Source: JBKBIP01 sp046297495 (GTDB lineage: Bacteria > Planctomycetota > Planctomycetia > Gemmatales > Gemmataceae). From it: a DNA stretch of 30,200 bases. Where the stretch lies: NCBI GenBank assembly GCA_046297495.1, contig JBKBIP010000047.1, positions 1-30,200 of the forward strand. The letters run 5' to 3'. A program made the position numbers and the translations under genes. The notes beneath the pieces were generated by a model, which was not told the origin of the DNA, did not search any database, and saw only the letters and a program-made list of their open reading frames with translations. Shown one piece after another: positions 23,805-30,200 of the stretch (position 1 is the first letter of the stretch; the number at the start of each line of letters is the position of its first letter).

Positions 23805-25793
23805 TCACTGAGCGCGGCACTTTTTCTCCAAGTCCTCGAACTTGGCCGTCCATTCGGGTCGGCCGGAGAGATAGGGCTGGGCTTCCTGCACGACGCGGAG
23901 CACTTCGGGGCGGTTGCCGTCGCCGTGGGCCAACTGGCCGATGAGCAGCAGCCAGCGCAGGCGTTTATCCATTTCGGCGTCGGTTGCCGGGCGGGGTAGC
24001 AGCTCGCGGACCAAGGGAAAGGCCGTTGTCCATTTTCCTTCGTCGAGCTGGGCCTGGATCAGGGCTTCACTGGCCGCCGCCGCGAGCGTTTGGGTTTGGT
24101 CGGCTTTCTTCCAACGGGCACATACTTCTGTCAGTAATTGCAGCCGCCGCGCTCCCTGGTTGCTTTGGGCCAATGTCTGGTCCCATTGGTGGAGCACGGA
24201 TAAATTCGCGGAGCGTGCGATAATTTCGATCATCGCTTCCCAGACTTTTTGTTGGACCCGATTATCCTCCCGCGCTTGCAGGCGGCGATACAAGAAGGGT
24301 AGTTGTCCGGCGTTGCCGCACTGTCCCAAGACCGTCGCGGATCGGCTGCGAACGCCGGGGTCGGTGTCGCGCAGCAATAATTCCTCTAGACGAGTGATCA
24401 ACCGGGTCCGGTCGGCGTCATTCAGCCCTTGGCCGTCGTTGGCCGCCCGTCCGATGGCCCCCACCAAGCTGAAGCGCACAGTCGCGGCGGGATCATCGAG
24501 GGCGGTCATCAACACCTCCAACACTCCCGGCTCGGCGACGCGCTCCAGGGCCTGCGCCGCCGTCTGCCGGACGGACTCCGAGGGATGCCGCAGCAAGGCG
24601 GCCAACACAGGGCCAGCTTCGGGGACGCCGAGGGCGCCCAAATTCTCCGCCGCCGCCAACACGACTTCCAAGGCGGGATCATCGAGCGCTTTTTGCAGCA
24701 ACGGCACGACTTGGCACTTCACCTCTTGCGCTGCCGGATGGGGACCGAGGGTTTGCTGAGTCAAGGCCCGCGCTGCCGCCGCGCGCACCGCCGGTTCCCC
24801 GTGACGCAACAGACGGCGGATTTGTTCTGTCGCTTGAGCATCATTGACCCGTCCCAAGGCCAGCACCGCCTGGCGTTGAATCTCCAGGGCGCCGTCACGG
24901 CTCAGACGGAGCAGCAAACTGATCAATAATCCCTGGCCCACGGCATCCGCCGTCGGATACAGCTCGGCGCACCAGGGAATCACCAAGGCGCGCACGGCAG
25001 GGTCTTCATGATCCACCAAGGTTTGAATATGCCCCAGACGATCCGCCACCGGCAGCCGGCTGTAGAGCTGTTGGTGCAGGCGCACGACTTCGGCCCTGGC
25101 TTGGGCCAAGTCGCCGCGCAGCCGACGCGCCCGGCTGGCCTGAAACGTTAGCCGGCCTTCGAGCCAATCCTCGGCAGACAAGTCTTTGTGACTCTGCCAC
25201 CAATTCCGCCAACGCGCCGCGTCAGTCCCATAACTGAGGCCCGTCAATTCCTCCAAGGCCGCGGCAGCGGCCAGACGCAAAAGTTCCGGCTCCCCCGCCA
25301 CTTGGTCGAGCAGCAGGGGGACGGTCTCCTTCCGACCACAGCGGCCCAACGTCCACAACGCCGCTTGGCGGACGGCGACATCCTGACGCGGATCGGTCAG
25401 CAAGGCCCGCAATTTCTCCAGCAAGGCCTCATCGACCAAGACGGCCAGCGTGTCCGCCGCCGCTTGCCGGCGCGGTGGCGGACCGTCTCGTACCGCCGCT
25501 AGCAGCTCTTCATTGAAGCGGCGATCCCGTGTCAAGCGCAAAGCGGCGGCCAACGCCAGAAATATGTCATTGGAATCCGACTGTTTCAACCCGTGCCGCA
25601 CGATCTCCGCCGCGTCGGGATGGCGGCTTTGAACGAGCGCCAAGGCCGCTTGGCTTTGGTGCCACGGATGTTGGCGATCCCGCAGCAACTCAAGCCAGCG
25701 CGCGGGGTCCTCGGCGGGCAACGGCGGCGACGCCACGGGGGCCGCCGAAGGGAAAATCGCCAAGATGAGGAACAGGGGTTGAATGGCCGTCAT
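23805..25793 (-). CDS. Exported HEAT-repeat protein
   Basis: The 662-residue protein has a signal peptide (AIQPLFLILAIFPSAAPVAS) followed by tandem helical HEAT-like repeats over most of its length. Clear units include DPRQDVAVRQAALWTLGRCG, LRHGEPAVRAAAARALTQQ, LRHPSESVRQTAAQALERVA, LDDPAATVRFSLVGAIGRAA and DTDPGVRSRSATVLGQCG. There are at least a dozen degenerate units. Such solenoids are scaffolds for protein binding; no catalytic motif is seen. The start is the ATG at 25793 because AGGAGG (25801-25806, minus strand) lies exactly 7 bases before it. An upstream ATG would place that site inside the gene. Its partner is unknown. It is transcribed away from the GT39 gene. Confidence 0.88.
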   Translation of the reverse strand: MTAIQPLFLILAIFPSAAPVASPPLPAEDPARWLELLRDRQHPWHQSQAALALVQSRHPDAAEIVRHGLKQSDSNDIFLALAAALRLTRDRRFNEELLAAVRDGPPPRRQAAADTLAVLVDEALLEKLRALLTDPRQDVAVRQAALWTLGRCGRKETVPLLLDQVAGEPELLRLAAAAALEELTGLSYGTDAARWRNWWQSHKDLSAEDWLEGRLTFQASRARRLRGDLAQARAEVVRLHQQLYSRLPVADRLGHIQTLVDHEDPAVRALVIPWCAELYPTADAVGQGLLISLLLRLSRDGALEIQRQAVLALGRVNDAQATEQIRRLLRHGEPAVRAAAARALTQQTLGPHPAAQEVKCQVVPLLQKALDDPALEVVLAAAENLGALGVPEAGPVLAALLRHPSESVRQTAAQALERVAEPGVLEVLMTALDDPAATVRFSLVGAIGRAANDGQGLNDADRTRLITRLEELLLRDTDPGVRSRSATVLGQCGNAGQLPFLYRRLQAREDNRVQQKVWEAMIEIIARSANLSVLHQWDQTLAQSNQGARRLQLLTEVCARWKKADQTQTLAAAASEALIQAQLDEGKWTTAFPLVRELLPRPATDAEMDKRLRWLLLIGQLAHGDGNRPEVLRVVQEAQPYLSGRPEWTAKFEDLEKKCRAQ

Positions 25794-25919
25794 CGGGGAG
25801 CCTCCTGGGCACATTCGACAGAAGTGAAAGCGGGGCGAACTATACTCACGCTGAGGAAGCGCGTCAACCGCACCTTACCCCGTAAAATACTGGCCTCGCG
25901 GCGAAACGAAGGTGGAGGG

Positions 25920-25925
25920 TATAAT
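25920..25925 (+). promoter_or_regulatory. Consensus -10 element upstream of GT39 gene
   Basis: TATAAT lies 61 bases before the ATG at 25987. No good -35 is present at the usual distance. Its position argues against the in-frame GTG 25912 and ATG 25924 as starts, because transcription would begin near 25932. Confidence 0.4.
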
Positions 25926-25986
25926 GCCGCCGACTGGCCTCCGTCCGGCGAGGCGGTCAGGGATCGACCTCAACGAGGAACATGGT

Positions 25987-27693
25987 ATGTTCCAGTGGCT
26001 TAATGGGCGCGGTGGTCATTATCTGCTGTTAGTGCTGGTCGGCGGAGGGCTGTTCTTCCCCAATCTGGGACGCCCCAGCTTGTGGGACATCGACGAAGGG
26101 AACAACGCCGAGGCGGCGCGGGAAATGTGGCTGTCGGGCAACTGGATCGTGCCGACTTTCAACGGCAACCTGCGCGTCGATAAGCCGGCCTTGCTGTACT
26201 GGTGTCAGGTGATGGCCTATCAGTGGTTCGGCGTCAACGAATTTGCCGCCCGTTTCCCCTCCGCTTTGGCCGGCTTGCTGATGCTGCTGCTAACCTATGA
26301 GTTTGGCTTGCAAATCTTTGATGCGGCCGCCGGCTTGTTGGCCGGGCTAATCCTGGCCAGCTCCATGCTCTTCTGCGCCTTGGTCCATTTTGCCAACCCG
26401 GATGCCTTGTTCAATCTTTTTCTCTTGCTCAGTATGTTCATTTTGTGGCGGAACGGGCGGCAGGCGCATTGGCTCTGGTTCGTGCTAGGAGGCGTCAGCA
26501 TGGGGTTGGCGACGCTGGCCAAGGGGCCAGTGGGGTTGATGCTTCCCATGGCGGTGTATGTCCTGTTCATGGTCTGGAGTCGGCGCTGGCGGGCGTTGTG
26601 GGATGCGCGGTTACTGCTGGGGCTGCTGGTGTTCGCCGTCGTGGTTGGCCCCTGGTATGGACTGGTCGGTGCCGAGACACGCGGCGAATTCCTGCGCGGC
26701 TTCCTGCAACGGCACAATTTCGAGCGTTTCACCACGACGATGGAAAAGCACTCTGGCCCTTTCTATTATTATGTCCTGGTGGTGGCGCTCGGTTTCTTAC
26801 CCTGGTCGGTGTTTCTGGGACCGACGCTGCGCCAGGCGGTTCGCCAGGTTCGCGCCGATGATCCGCAAGCCAGCACCTATCGGTTCCTGTGGAGTTGGAT
26901 CGCCGTCTTTGTCGTGTTCTTCTCATTCGCGCAGACGAAGTTGCCGAATTACATCCTGCCGATTTTTCCGGCCCTGGCCTTGCTGACAGGGCAGTATCTC
27001 GTCGCTTGGCGGCGCGGCTGGGTTCAGGAACCAGCTTGGGTGATGAAGGTCTGTTTGGGTTTGCTGGTGTTCGCGGGGATCGGGGTCATCTTGGGAATGC
27101 TGTGGACCGGCAATGTGTTGTCCTGGCCGAAGTTCAAGGGGGAACGCTTGCCGGGGATGGAAATCTATGCCGTTCTCGGCGTGCCGCTGATCGTGGGAGC
27201 GGCGGCGGCCTACGGCTGCTTGCTCTACCAGCGGCGCCAAGCCCTGCTCGCGGTGTGCTTGGTCACGGCTTTCCTGTTCATCGGCGGCGCGGCGGCTGGC
27301 CCGCCGTTGGTGGTCGAACGATACAAGGCTCCCAAGAAGCTCGTGGAAATGTCAAAAGCTCGTCAAACCACGCAGGATGTACGCATTGCCTGTTACAAGT
27401 ATTTCCAACCCAGCCTGGTCTTTTACTGTCAGCGCGAGGTCCAACGCTTTCGGGAGGAGCGACAAGCCCTGGAATTTCTGCAAAGCCCCTTGCCCGTTTA
27501 CCTGTTCGTGCCGGCCCCCGTCTGGCAGCGGATGGAGGAAAAAACGGGCGGCCGCTACCATTGCGTGGGCCAACACCGCGACATGTTCCGCCTCTGCGAC
27601 GTGGTGGTGATCACGAACCAGCCCCATGAAGCCCAAGCAGGCATGGCTCACGGTTCGACGCCGAAATCGCGAATCGTGAAGATAGACAAGTAA
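25987..27693 (+). CDS. GT39/ArnT-like membrane glycosyltransferase
   Basis: The 568-residue integral membrane protein of the dolichyl-phosphate-mannose or undecaprenyl-phosphate-sugar transferase superfamily (GT39/GT83, PMT/ArnT-like) moves a sugar from a polyprenyl carrier to lipid or protein outside the membrane. The first helix is followed by the family's acidic loop, DIDEGNNAEAAREM (34-47, Asp36-Glu37). About ten more hydrophobic helices follow, including a LPNYILPIFPALALL segment typical of ArnT. A soluble C-terminal domain begins near residue 440. GAGGAA 6 bases before ATG 25987 and the upstream TATAAT favour this start over longer readings. The last 46 bases overlap the 3' end of pyrE on the other strand. 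Confidence 0.88.
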   Translation: MFQWLNGRGGHYLLLVLVGGGLFFPNLGRPSLWDIDEGNNAEAAREMWLSGNWIVPTFNGNLRVDKPALLYWCQVMAYQWFGVNEFAARFPSALAGLLMLLLTYEFGLQIFDAAAGLLAGLILASSMLFCALVHFANPDALFNLFLLLSMFILWRNGRQAHWLWFVLGGVSMGLATLAKGPVGLMLPMAVYVLFMVWSRRWRALWDARLLLGLLVFAVVVGPWYGLVGAETRGEFLRGFLQRHNFERFTTTMEKHSGPFYYYVLVVALGFLPWSVFLGPTLRQAVRQVRADDPQASTYRFLWSWIAVFVVFFSFAQTKLPNYILPIFPALALLTGQYLVAWRRGWVQEPAWVMKVCLGLLVFAGIGVILGMLWTGNVLSWPKFKGERLPGMEIYAVLGVPLIVGAAAAYGCLLYQRRQALLAVCLVTAFLFIGGAAAGPPLVVERYKAPKKLVEMSKARQTTQDVRIACYKYFQPSLVFYCQREVQRFREERQALEFLQSPLPVYLFVPAPVWQRMEEKTGGRYHCVGQHRDMFRLCDVVVITNQPHEAQAGMAHGSTPKSRIVKIDK

Positions 27694-28196
27694 TGGTACT
27701 TGGGGGCCAACCGTTCGCGGGCGCCCTCCAGCCGGTCCACGATGCAAATGACAGTGGCCACTTCGGCGCCGATGTTCTCCACCTCGTGGATGGCTTGCAA
27801 GACGGAGCCGCCTTGCGTGAAGACATCATCGATGACCGCGACTCGGTCCCCGGGCCGCACCACCCCTTCCACCCGTTCCTGGCTGCCGTGCTCCTTGGTC
27901 TGCTTGCGCACGAAGAAACCCTCCAACACGCGCCCTTCCTGGTGATAGCGGTGGGCCACGGCGGCGGCCATCGGAATCGCGCCGATCTCCAGCCCGCCGA
28001 TAGCCTGGATGTTCAAGTCCTTCGTCAAGTCCCAGAGAATGTCCGCCAATAGCCAGACCGCTTCCGAATGGAACAGAACCTTCTTGCTGTTGATGTAATA
28101 GGTGCTCTCCTTGCCGGAAACCAACTTGAAGTGGCCTCGGAAAAAAGCCCGTTGTTGAAACAGCTCCAATAAACGGGATCGAGATGCGTCGGTCAT
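27648..28196 (-). CDS. pyrE: Orotate phosphoribosyltransferase
   Basis: This 182-residue cytoplasmic enzyme joins orotate with PRPP to make orotidine-5'-phosphate in pyrimidine synthesis. The N-terminal part has FKLVSGKESTYYINSKKVL, a family block that contacts orotate. FFVRKQTKEHGSQERVEG carries the catalytic-loop Lys residues and the His-Gly pair. VAVIDDVFTQGGSVL is the PRPP-binding motif. The length is slightly below that of E. coli PyrE (213) but fits the short bacterial form. AGGA lies 7 bases before the ATG. The gene overlaps the end of the GT39 gene tail to tail and has a long gap to glgC upstream. Confidence 0.93.
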   Translation of the reverse strand: MTDASRSRLLELFQQRAFFRGHFKLVSGKESTYYINSKKVLFHSEAVWLLADILWDLTKDLNIQAIGGLEIGAIPMAAAVAHRYHQEGRVLEGFFVRKQTKEHGSQERVEGVVRPGDRVAVIDDVFTQGGSVLQAIHEVENIGAEVATVICIVDRLEGARERLAPKYHYLSIFTIRDFGVEP

Positions 28197-28326
28197 GGCA
28201 GGTTCCTAGCGGTTGGATCGATGAAAGCCGCGTGGCAAAGCAAGCGGCGAGCCAGTTGGGAGGGGTCTCGTTCCTGGGTTGTTGCCTGGGAATAAGAAAA
28301 AATCCACTTCCACACACGTTTGCCTA

Positions 28327-28359
28327 TTGATTAAATAAGTGTACTTATGTATACTATAC
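28327..28359 (+). promoter_or_regulatory. Promoter with overlapping operator-like palindromes
   Basis: TTGATT (28327-28332), a 17-base spacer and TATACT (28350-28355) form a good sigma-70-type promoter facing glgC. The spacer holds ATAAGT-GT-ACTTAT (28335-28348). The -10 lies in a second palindrome, GTATA-C-TATAC (28349-28359). A repressor or activator could bind here. The glgC start is about 475 bases downstream, so this promoter may also serve an unrecognised leader RNA. Confidence 0.5.
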
Positions 28360-28767
28360 AAAGATGACTTTTTTTGTTCCTTTCATTGTTCCATTCCACC
28401 CCACCCCCCCCCTTTTCAAAAGATGCCAGGTAATGAACATGAAATGAAACCCGCCCCCCACCGCAGCCGATTGATTCATGGGTTCGCGCACGCCAACAGC
28501 AAGCCGCGCGTGCTCGCTCCTTCTCCATCCAGACCGCCACGACAGCCGTCACAGGTGCTGGACATCCCCCATTACCTTGTTCCTAAGCTGCTACCTGGGA
28601 GCGAGAAGTATTTTCTACTCCCGTATCAGCCGCACATCCAAAGCAAGCGAGGAACGCTCTTCAGGAACAGGCTATTCCCATGCCAGCATCTGGACAAGGC
28701 TTCCCCCGAGGGAAATGCTTCTCGGAAAAGGTGGCCGCGCGCCGCTGGGCGGGGCGGGGTCGTTCGG

Positions 28768-28773
28768 TATAAT
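28768..28773 (+). promoter_or_regulatory. Consensus -10 element near glgC
   Basis: A perfect TATAAT lies 63 bases before the glgC ATG, similar to the arrangement before the GT39 gene. The -35 region (about 28745-28750, CTGGGC) is poor. It is a likely proximal glgC promoter. Confidence 0.4.
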
Positions 28774-28836
28774 CATCTTCTCCAGCTTCCGTTCCCTGCT
28801 TCCCCTCGTTTCACCGCGACAACAAGGAGACGCTTC

Positions 28837-30123
28837 ATGCAGGATGTTCTCTGCTTGATCCTGGCTGGCGGCCGGGGCACGCGCTTCTATCCCTTGACCA
28901 AGTTGCGCAGCGAACCTGCCGTGCCCATCGCCGGCAACTACCGCCTGATCGACATTCCCATCAGCAATTGCCTGAACAGCGGTCTGAACCGGGTCTATGT
29001 GCTGACGCAATTTCTCAGTGTCAGCTTGCACGGCCACATCGCCCGCACGTACAAATGCGATCCATTTAGCCAGGGGTTCGTCGAAGTGTTGGCCGCCCAA
29101 CAAACCTACGAGGCCGCCGACTGGTATCAGGGGACCGCCGACGCCGTTCGGCAAAATCTCCGCTACATCACCTCCAGCAAGGCCAAGCAGGTGTTGATCC
29201 TTTTTGGCGATCAGCTCTACCGCATGAATTTCGCGGCGTTGTTGCGGACCCATCAAGAGCGGCAAGCTGACGTGACGTTGGCGGTGGTCCCCGTCACGGC
29301 GGAGCAGGCCGCCCGCTTGGGGCTGGTGCGTCTCGACGACCAGCAACGCATCGTCGCCTTCGTGGAGAAGCCGCAAACCGAGGCACAAGCGGCCGACTTC
29401 CAATTGCCCGCCGGCTGGCTGGAGCGACAGGGGCTGGCCCATCAAGGGCGTTCCTTCCTGGCCAGCATGGGCATCTACCTGTTCAATCGGGAGACGCTGC
29501 TCGACATGGTCAACACACCGCCGCTGGCCGTCGATTTCGCCACGCAAGTGTTCCCGCGCGGCGTGAATACCTACCGCTTTCAGGCTCATCTATTCGACGG
29601 CTACTGGCAAGACGTGGGCACGATCCGTTCTTATTATGAAACCAGCCTCGCCTTGGTGGGAGACCATCCCCCCTTTGACTTCACTCGTCCCGATCACATC
29701 ATCTACACGCGCAAACGCTACTTGCCGCCGTCGCGGATCAGCGCTTCCCAGCTGGACCGGTGTTTGATCAGCGACGGCTGCGTGGTGCTGCCGCACACGA
29801 CGTTGCAACGCTGCATCCTGGGGGTCCGCAGCCGGATTGGGCGCGGCGTCACGCTCCGCGACAGCATCCTGATCGGCACTAGCCGCATCGAGACCGACGC
29901 CGACCGCGCCGCCAATCGCACGCGCGGGTTGCCCGATTTCACCATCGGCGATGGCTCGGTCATCACCGGGGCCATCATCGACCGTGACTGCCGCATTGGC
30001 CGCGACGTGCGCATCGTCAACCAACGCAACTTGCAAGAAGGACAAGGGGATAATTACGTCATCCGCGAGGGCATCGTCGTCATTCCCAAAGGGACCACCG
30101 TGCCGGACGGCACGGTGATTTGA
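28837..30123 (+). CDS. glgC: Glucose-1-phosphate adenylyltransferase
   Basis: This 428-residue enzyme makes ADP-glucose from ATP and glucose-1-phosphate, the committed step of bacterial glycogen synthesis. The nucleotidyltransferase domain has LAGGRGTRFYPLT (9-21), EPAVPIAGNYRLIDIPISNC, the catalytic Asp125 in GDQLYRMN, and FVEKP with Lys178 for the sugar phosphate. From about residue 300 a left-handed beta-helix of hexapeptide type follows (CLISDGCVVL, RSRIGRGVTLRDSILIG, GDGSVITGAIIDRDC). AAGGAG (28824-28829) 7 bases before the ATG fixes the start. Compared with the common GDHLYRMD, positions 126 and 131 are Gln and Asn, while the main catalytic Asp is kept. The stop is followed by 77 bases with no feature. 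Confidence 0.94.
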   Translation: MQDVLCLILAGGRGTRFYPLTKLRSEPAVPIAGNYRLIDIPISNCLNSGLNRVYVLTQFLSVSLHGHIARTYKCDPFSQGFVEVLAAQQTYEAADWYQGTADAVRQNLRYITSSKAKQVLILFGDQLYRMNFAALLRTHQERQADVTLAVVPVTAEQAARLGLVRLDDQQRIVAFVEKPQTEAQAADFQLPAGWLERQGLAHQGRSFLASMGIYLFNRETLLDMVNTPPLAVDFATQVFPRGVNTYRFQAHLFDGYWQDVGTIRSYYETSLALVGDHPPFDFTRPDHIIYTRKRYLPPSRISASQLDRCLISDGCVVLPHTTLQRCILGVRSRIGRGVTLRDSILIGTSRIETDADRAANRTRGLPDFTIGDGSVITGAIIDRDCRIGRDVRIVNQRNLQEGQGDNYVIREGIVVIPKGTTVPDGTVI

Positions 30124-30200
30124 GGGTCGGCGCCCGCTTGGTCTGGCGAAACCTCAAGGTTGTTGATGGCCCTTCAACCGCCGCAAAGAAAATCCCAGGA

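Larger units (their letters stand above)
28197..28836. other. 640-base divergent region, long glgC leader
   Basis: This region lies between pyrE (minus) and glgC (plus). It contains a well-spaced sigma-70-type promoter with two short palindromes (28327-28359), a poly-T/poly-C tract (about 28369-28415) and a consensus -10 (28768-28773) near glgC. The glgC frame stays open back to 28339, but composition there (Pro, Arg, His-rich) and lack of ribosome sites suggest a chance open frame. No riboswitch could be recognised by eye. Confidence 0.55.

Noticed and set aside
28339..28836. An in-frame extension of glgC by 166 codons
   Set aside because: The frame is open by chance: it is rich in Pro, His and Arg, has no family similarity I can see, lacks a ribosome binding site, and would overlap the promoter elements. 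AAGGAG 7 bases before 28837 sets the true start.

Overview
The window looks like a chromosomal segment of a Planctomycetota bacterium, most plausibly of the Gemmata group. The evidence is about 60% GC, a DUF1501 protein and a PmoA/DUF6807-type protein with export signals, a Tat-exported Gfo/Idh/MocA oxidoreductase, an HYExAFE-type protein, zinc-ribbon/membrane proteins and isolated ECF sigma factors. I found no rRNA, tRNA, CRISPR array, transposase, integrase or phage gene. The assignment rests on recalled family distributions, not on a database search.

Layout. Bases 1-392 hold no gene I can call; they are AT-richer and may carry a frameshifted remnant. Bases 393-2762 (minus) encode a small HYExAFE protein with a nuclease-like motif and an exported 554-residue protein of unknown role. 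Bases 3354-7730 (plus) encode an exported PmoA-like protein, an exported DPP IV-type peptidase and an arginase-fold protein. Bases 7750-13057 (minus) hold a MacB/FtsX-type ABC exporter (permease plus ATPase) and the ribosome-associated ABC-F protein EttA. Bases 13569-14867 (plus) encode a Tat-exported Gfo/Idh/MocA protein. Bases 14957-18247 (minus) are a collinear run: a double zinc-ribbon membrane protein, an M28 glutaminyl-cyclase-like peptidase, a small membrane protein, and an ECF sigma factor translationally coupled to a short ZAS-type anti-sigma factor. Bases 18592-22072 (plus) are a sugar-phosphate cluster: a RpiB-transaldolase fusion, a His-rich single-span membrane protein and glucose-6-phosphate isomerase. 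Then come a DUF1501 protein (plus), a HEAT-repeat protein (minus), a GT39/ArnT-like membrane glycosyltransferase (plus) whose 3' end overlaps pyrE (minus) by 46 bp, and glgC (plus) behind a long leader.

The metabolic theme of the right half is hexose and pentose phosphate handling (RpiB, Tal, Pgi) together with glycogen precursor synthesis (GlgC). Most intergenic gaps carry long inverted repeats. Two of these form dispersed families inside the window: a 28-35 bp arm palindrome with a conserved loop (13165-13263 and 22065-22171), and a CCAAGCCGGTCGC hairpin (near 20421-20454 and 23713-23747). They resemble REP-type extragenic palindromes and probably act partly as terminators.

No clear new defence or mobile system is visible. 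The most interesting leads are the PD-(D/E)XK-like pattern in the HYExAFE protein, the RpiB-Tal fusion beside pgi, the two palindrome families, and the stacked palindromes inside a promoter far upstream of glgC.
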